Shown here one piece after another: positions 13,431 to 14,241 of a stretch of DNA of 14,241 nucleotides. Position 1 is the first letter of the stretch; each line of letters begins with the position of its first letter. The translations under genes and the position numbers were made by a program. The notes under the pieces were generated by a model. It saw nothing but the letters and a program-made list of their open reading frames with translations, had not been told where the DNA came from and did not search any database. The stretch spans positions 1-14,241 of the forward strand of contig WQUU01000100.1 in the NCBI GenBank assembly GCA_009781925.1. The letters are read 5' to 3'. Source of the DNA: Bacillota bacterium. Lineage in GTDB: Bacteria; Bacillota; Clostridia; Oscillospirales; Oscillospiraceae.

Positions 13431-13512
13431 TGTAGGGGCCGATACCCACATCGGCCCGGGCATACATGCAATTTATCTGAAGCACAGGGCGATGTGGGCA
13501 TCGCCCCCTACA
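13431..13512. repeat. Long inverted pair of TGTAGGGG units (copy G)
   Basis: TGTAGGGG at the left and CCCCTACA at the right bound an 82-bp element whose two arms match over about 27 bases with four or five differences. Each arm also folds alone: CCGAT / ATCGG on the left, GCGAT / ATCGC on the right. The differences keep both local stems paired. It lies in the divergent spacer between the beta-propeller and lipoprotein genes. Confidence 0.8.
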
Positions 13513-13569
13513 AACCATCGCATATTTATTCGATTTTTATGGATCATTTTGTATAAACATGTAAATGCG

Positions 13570-13653
13570 TTGCCCTGGGAATTGCCCTGGGAATTGCCCT
13601 GGGAATTGCCCTGGGAATTGCCCTGGGAATTGCCCTGGGAATTGCCCTGGGAA
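13570..13653. repeat. Seven perfect 12-bp tandem repeats upstream of the lipoprotein promoter
   Basis: The unit TTGCCCTGGGAA is repeated seven times without a single change; each unit contains the odd palindrome CCCTGGG. The array ends 14 bases before a consensus -35 box. The 12-bp period is close to one DNA turn, so sites would lie on roughly one face. It could be a cooperative protein-binding array or a simple polymerase-slippage repeat. It has no spacers, so it is not CRISPR. Confidence 0.9.
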
Positions 13654-13667
13654 TTGAGCGGAAACAC

Positions 13668-13697
13668 TTGACAGTTTTCGACTTTTTGTTATATAAT
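13668..13697 (+). promoter_or_regulatory. Consensus sigma-A promoter of the lipoprotein gene
   Basis: TTGACA (13668-13673), an 18-base spacer, TATAAT (13692-13697): both boxes are perfect. The expected start is near 13704, giving a leader of about 50 bases. Confidence 0.88.
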
Positions 13698-13753
13698 ATC
13701 TTATTCGTAAGACTATATAAAGAGTATATAACAAAATGGGGGAGTAATCGAAC

Positions 13754-14241
13754 ATGAAAAAATGCGCCGCGCTTTCCCTCATTCCGCTCGCGCTGCTGCT
13801 CCTGGCGGCCTGTACGCGGACGGTTCCTCCCGCCGTCACACCCGAAGCGAGCGCTCCCCCTCCGGCCTCCGCGCCGATCTCCGCACCCGCTTTCGCGCCG
13901 GATCCCTCAGCGCCGGAGGACGCCGTCATTGAATACGGCGACATCAACACCATTGACGAAGACAATGGCCCTATGCGTACATATATCTGTTTTCCGCAGG
14001 CGAATGCGCCCACGGATCAGGCCATTTCACAGTGGGCCAACTCCCTCTACGCGGGCGGGCTGGCGGAACTCCGGGCTGCGCAGAAGACCGATCCCGCAGC
14101 CAGCGGGGAGATCAACGTTCAATTCAACTCCTATCTCGTGGATGACAAGTATGCCGGCGTCATGGAGACGGGCATCTATTCTCTGTCCGGGCGGGCAAAC
14201 GCCTCCGGCGTCGTCCGCACGTTCAACATCGATGTACAGCG
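13754..14241 (+). CDS. Lipoprotein, 3' end outside window; possibly RsiV/PdaC-like (DUF4163/DUF3298)
   Basis: Secreted lipid-anchored protein, only the first 162 codons visible. ATG 13754 follows GGGGGAG by nine bases. The signal peptide MKKCAALSLIPLALLLLAAC has the lipobox LLAAC, so Cys20 should be lipidated. A disordered Pro/Ala/Ser-rich linker (about 21-55) follows, then a folded part starting DAVIEYGDINTIDEDNG. The stretch from INVQFNSYLVDDKYAGV to GVVRTFNIDVQ resembles the DUF4163/DUF3298 module of RsiV anti-sigma factors and of PdaC-type polysaccharide deacetylases. That module often precedes a catalytic domain, which here would lie beyond the window. The family assignment is tentative; the lipoprotein nature is clear. 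Confidence 0.8.
   Translation, partial: MKKCAALSLIPLALLLLAACTRTVPPAVTPEASAPPPASAPISAPAFAPDPSAPEDAVIEYGDINTIDEDNGPMRTYICFPQANAPTDQAISQWANSLYAGGLAELRAAQKTDPAASGEINVQFNSYLVDDKYAGVMETGIYSLSGRANASGVVRTFNIDVQ

Noticed and set aside
13570..13653. CRISPR array or plasmid origin iterons
   Set aside because: Units are only 12 bp with no spacers and no cas genes; no Rep gene, DnaA boxes or plasmid functions nearby.
13336..13671. 111-codon frame ending in repeated ELPW units
   Set aside because: The repeats are the in-frame reading of the 12-bp array; there is no ribosome binding site, and the frame crosses the beta-propeller promoter and an intergenic inverted repeat.

Overview
The window looks like chromosomal DNA from a G+C-rich, low-copy Gram-positive anaerobe of the Clostridia (an Oscillospiraceae-like genome is my best guess). 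The basis is a Firmicutes-type division-and-cell-wall (dcw) cluster in the order mraZ-rsmH-ftsL-class B PBP, a tyrosine T-box leader, a SpoVB-type flippase, a YtrA-type GntR regulator paired with a DUF1648 protein, strong sigma-A promoters and AGGAGG-type ribosome binding sites. The taxonomic guess is inference; no 16S or other marker is present.

Layout. Positions 1-4443 hold the dcw cluster on the minus strand: promoter and putative MraZ boxes, mraZ, rsmH (4-base overlap), ftsL, and a FtsI/SpoVD-type penicillin-binding protein with at least two PASTA domains that runs off the left edge. A 460-base AT-rich divergent spacer with several inverted repeats follows. A SpoVB/MOP-family flippase is on the plus strand (4796-6145). 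Next is an AT-rich accessory patch with an alpha/beta hydrolase (6241-7173), preceded and followed by near-identical 24-base direct repeats containing extended -10 motifs. After it comes a GNAT acetyltransferase (7374-7841) with a 14-codon leader peptide and a potential RBS-masking switch, closed by a bidirectional terminator. On the minus strand lie a gntR-DUF1648 operon (9535-7968) with a palindromic operator over its promoter, tyrS with a T-box leader (11281-9669), and a membrane-anchored PQQ-type beta-propeller protein (13281-11404). The last 500 bases hold a large inverted repeat, seven 12-bp tandem repeats, a consensus promoter and a partial lipoprotein gene.

The genes work in separate modules. 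The dcw genes and flippase serve peptidoglycan synthesis and division, possibly sporulation. TyrS charges tRNA-Tyr under T-box control. The GntR pair is a self-repressed envelope module. The hydrolase and GNAT look like accessory genes.

The least ordinary signal is not a gene. It is a dispersed hairpin family of about 28 bp bearing TGTAGGG(G) at one end, present as five single units and two inverted pairs. Copies lie directly behind five minus-strand genes in the window; four of these are in the same orientation as the gene and the fifth is an inverted pair. One supplies the rsmH stop codon. I see no CRISPR array, tRNA, rRNA, transposase gene or clear defence system, and most of the window is housekeeping.
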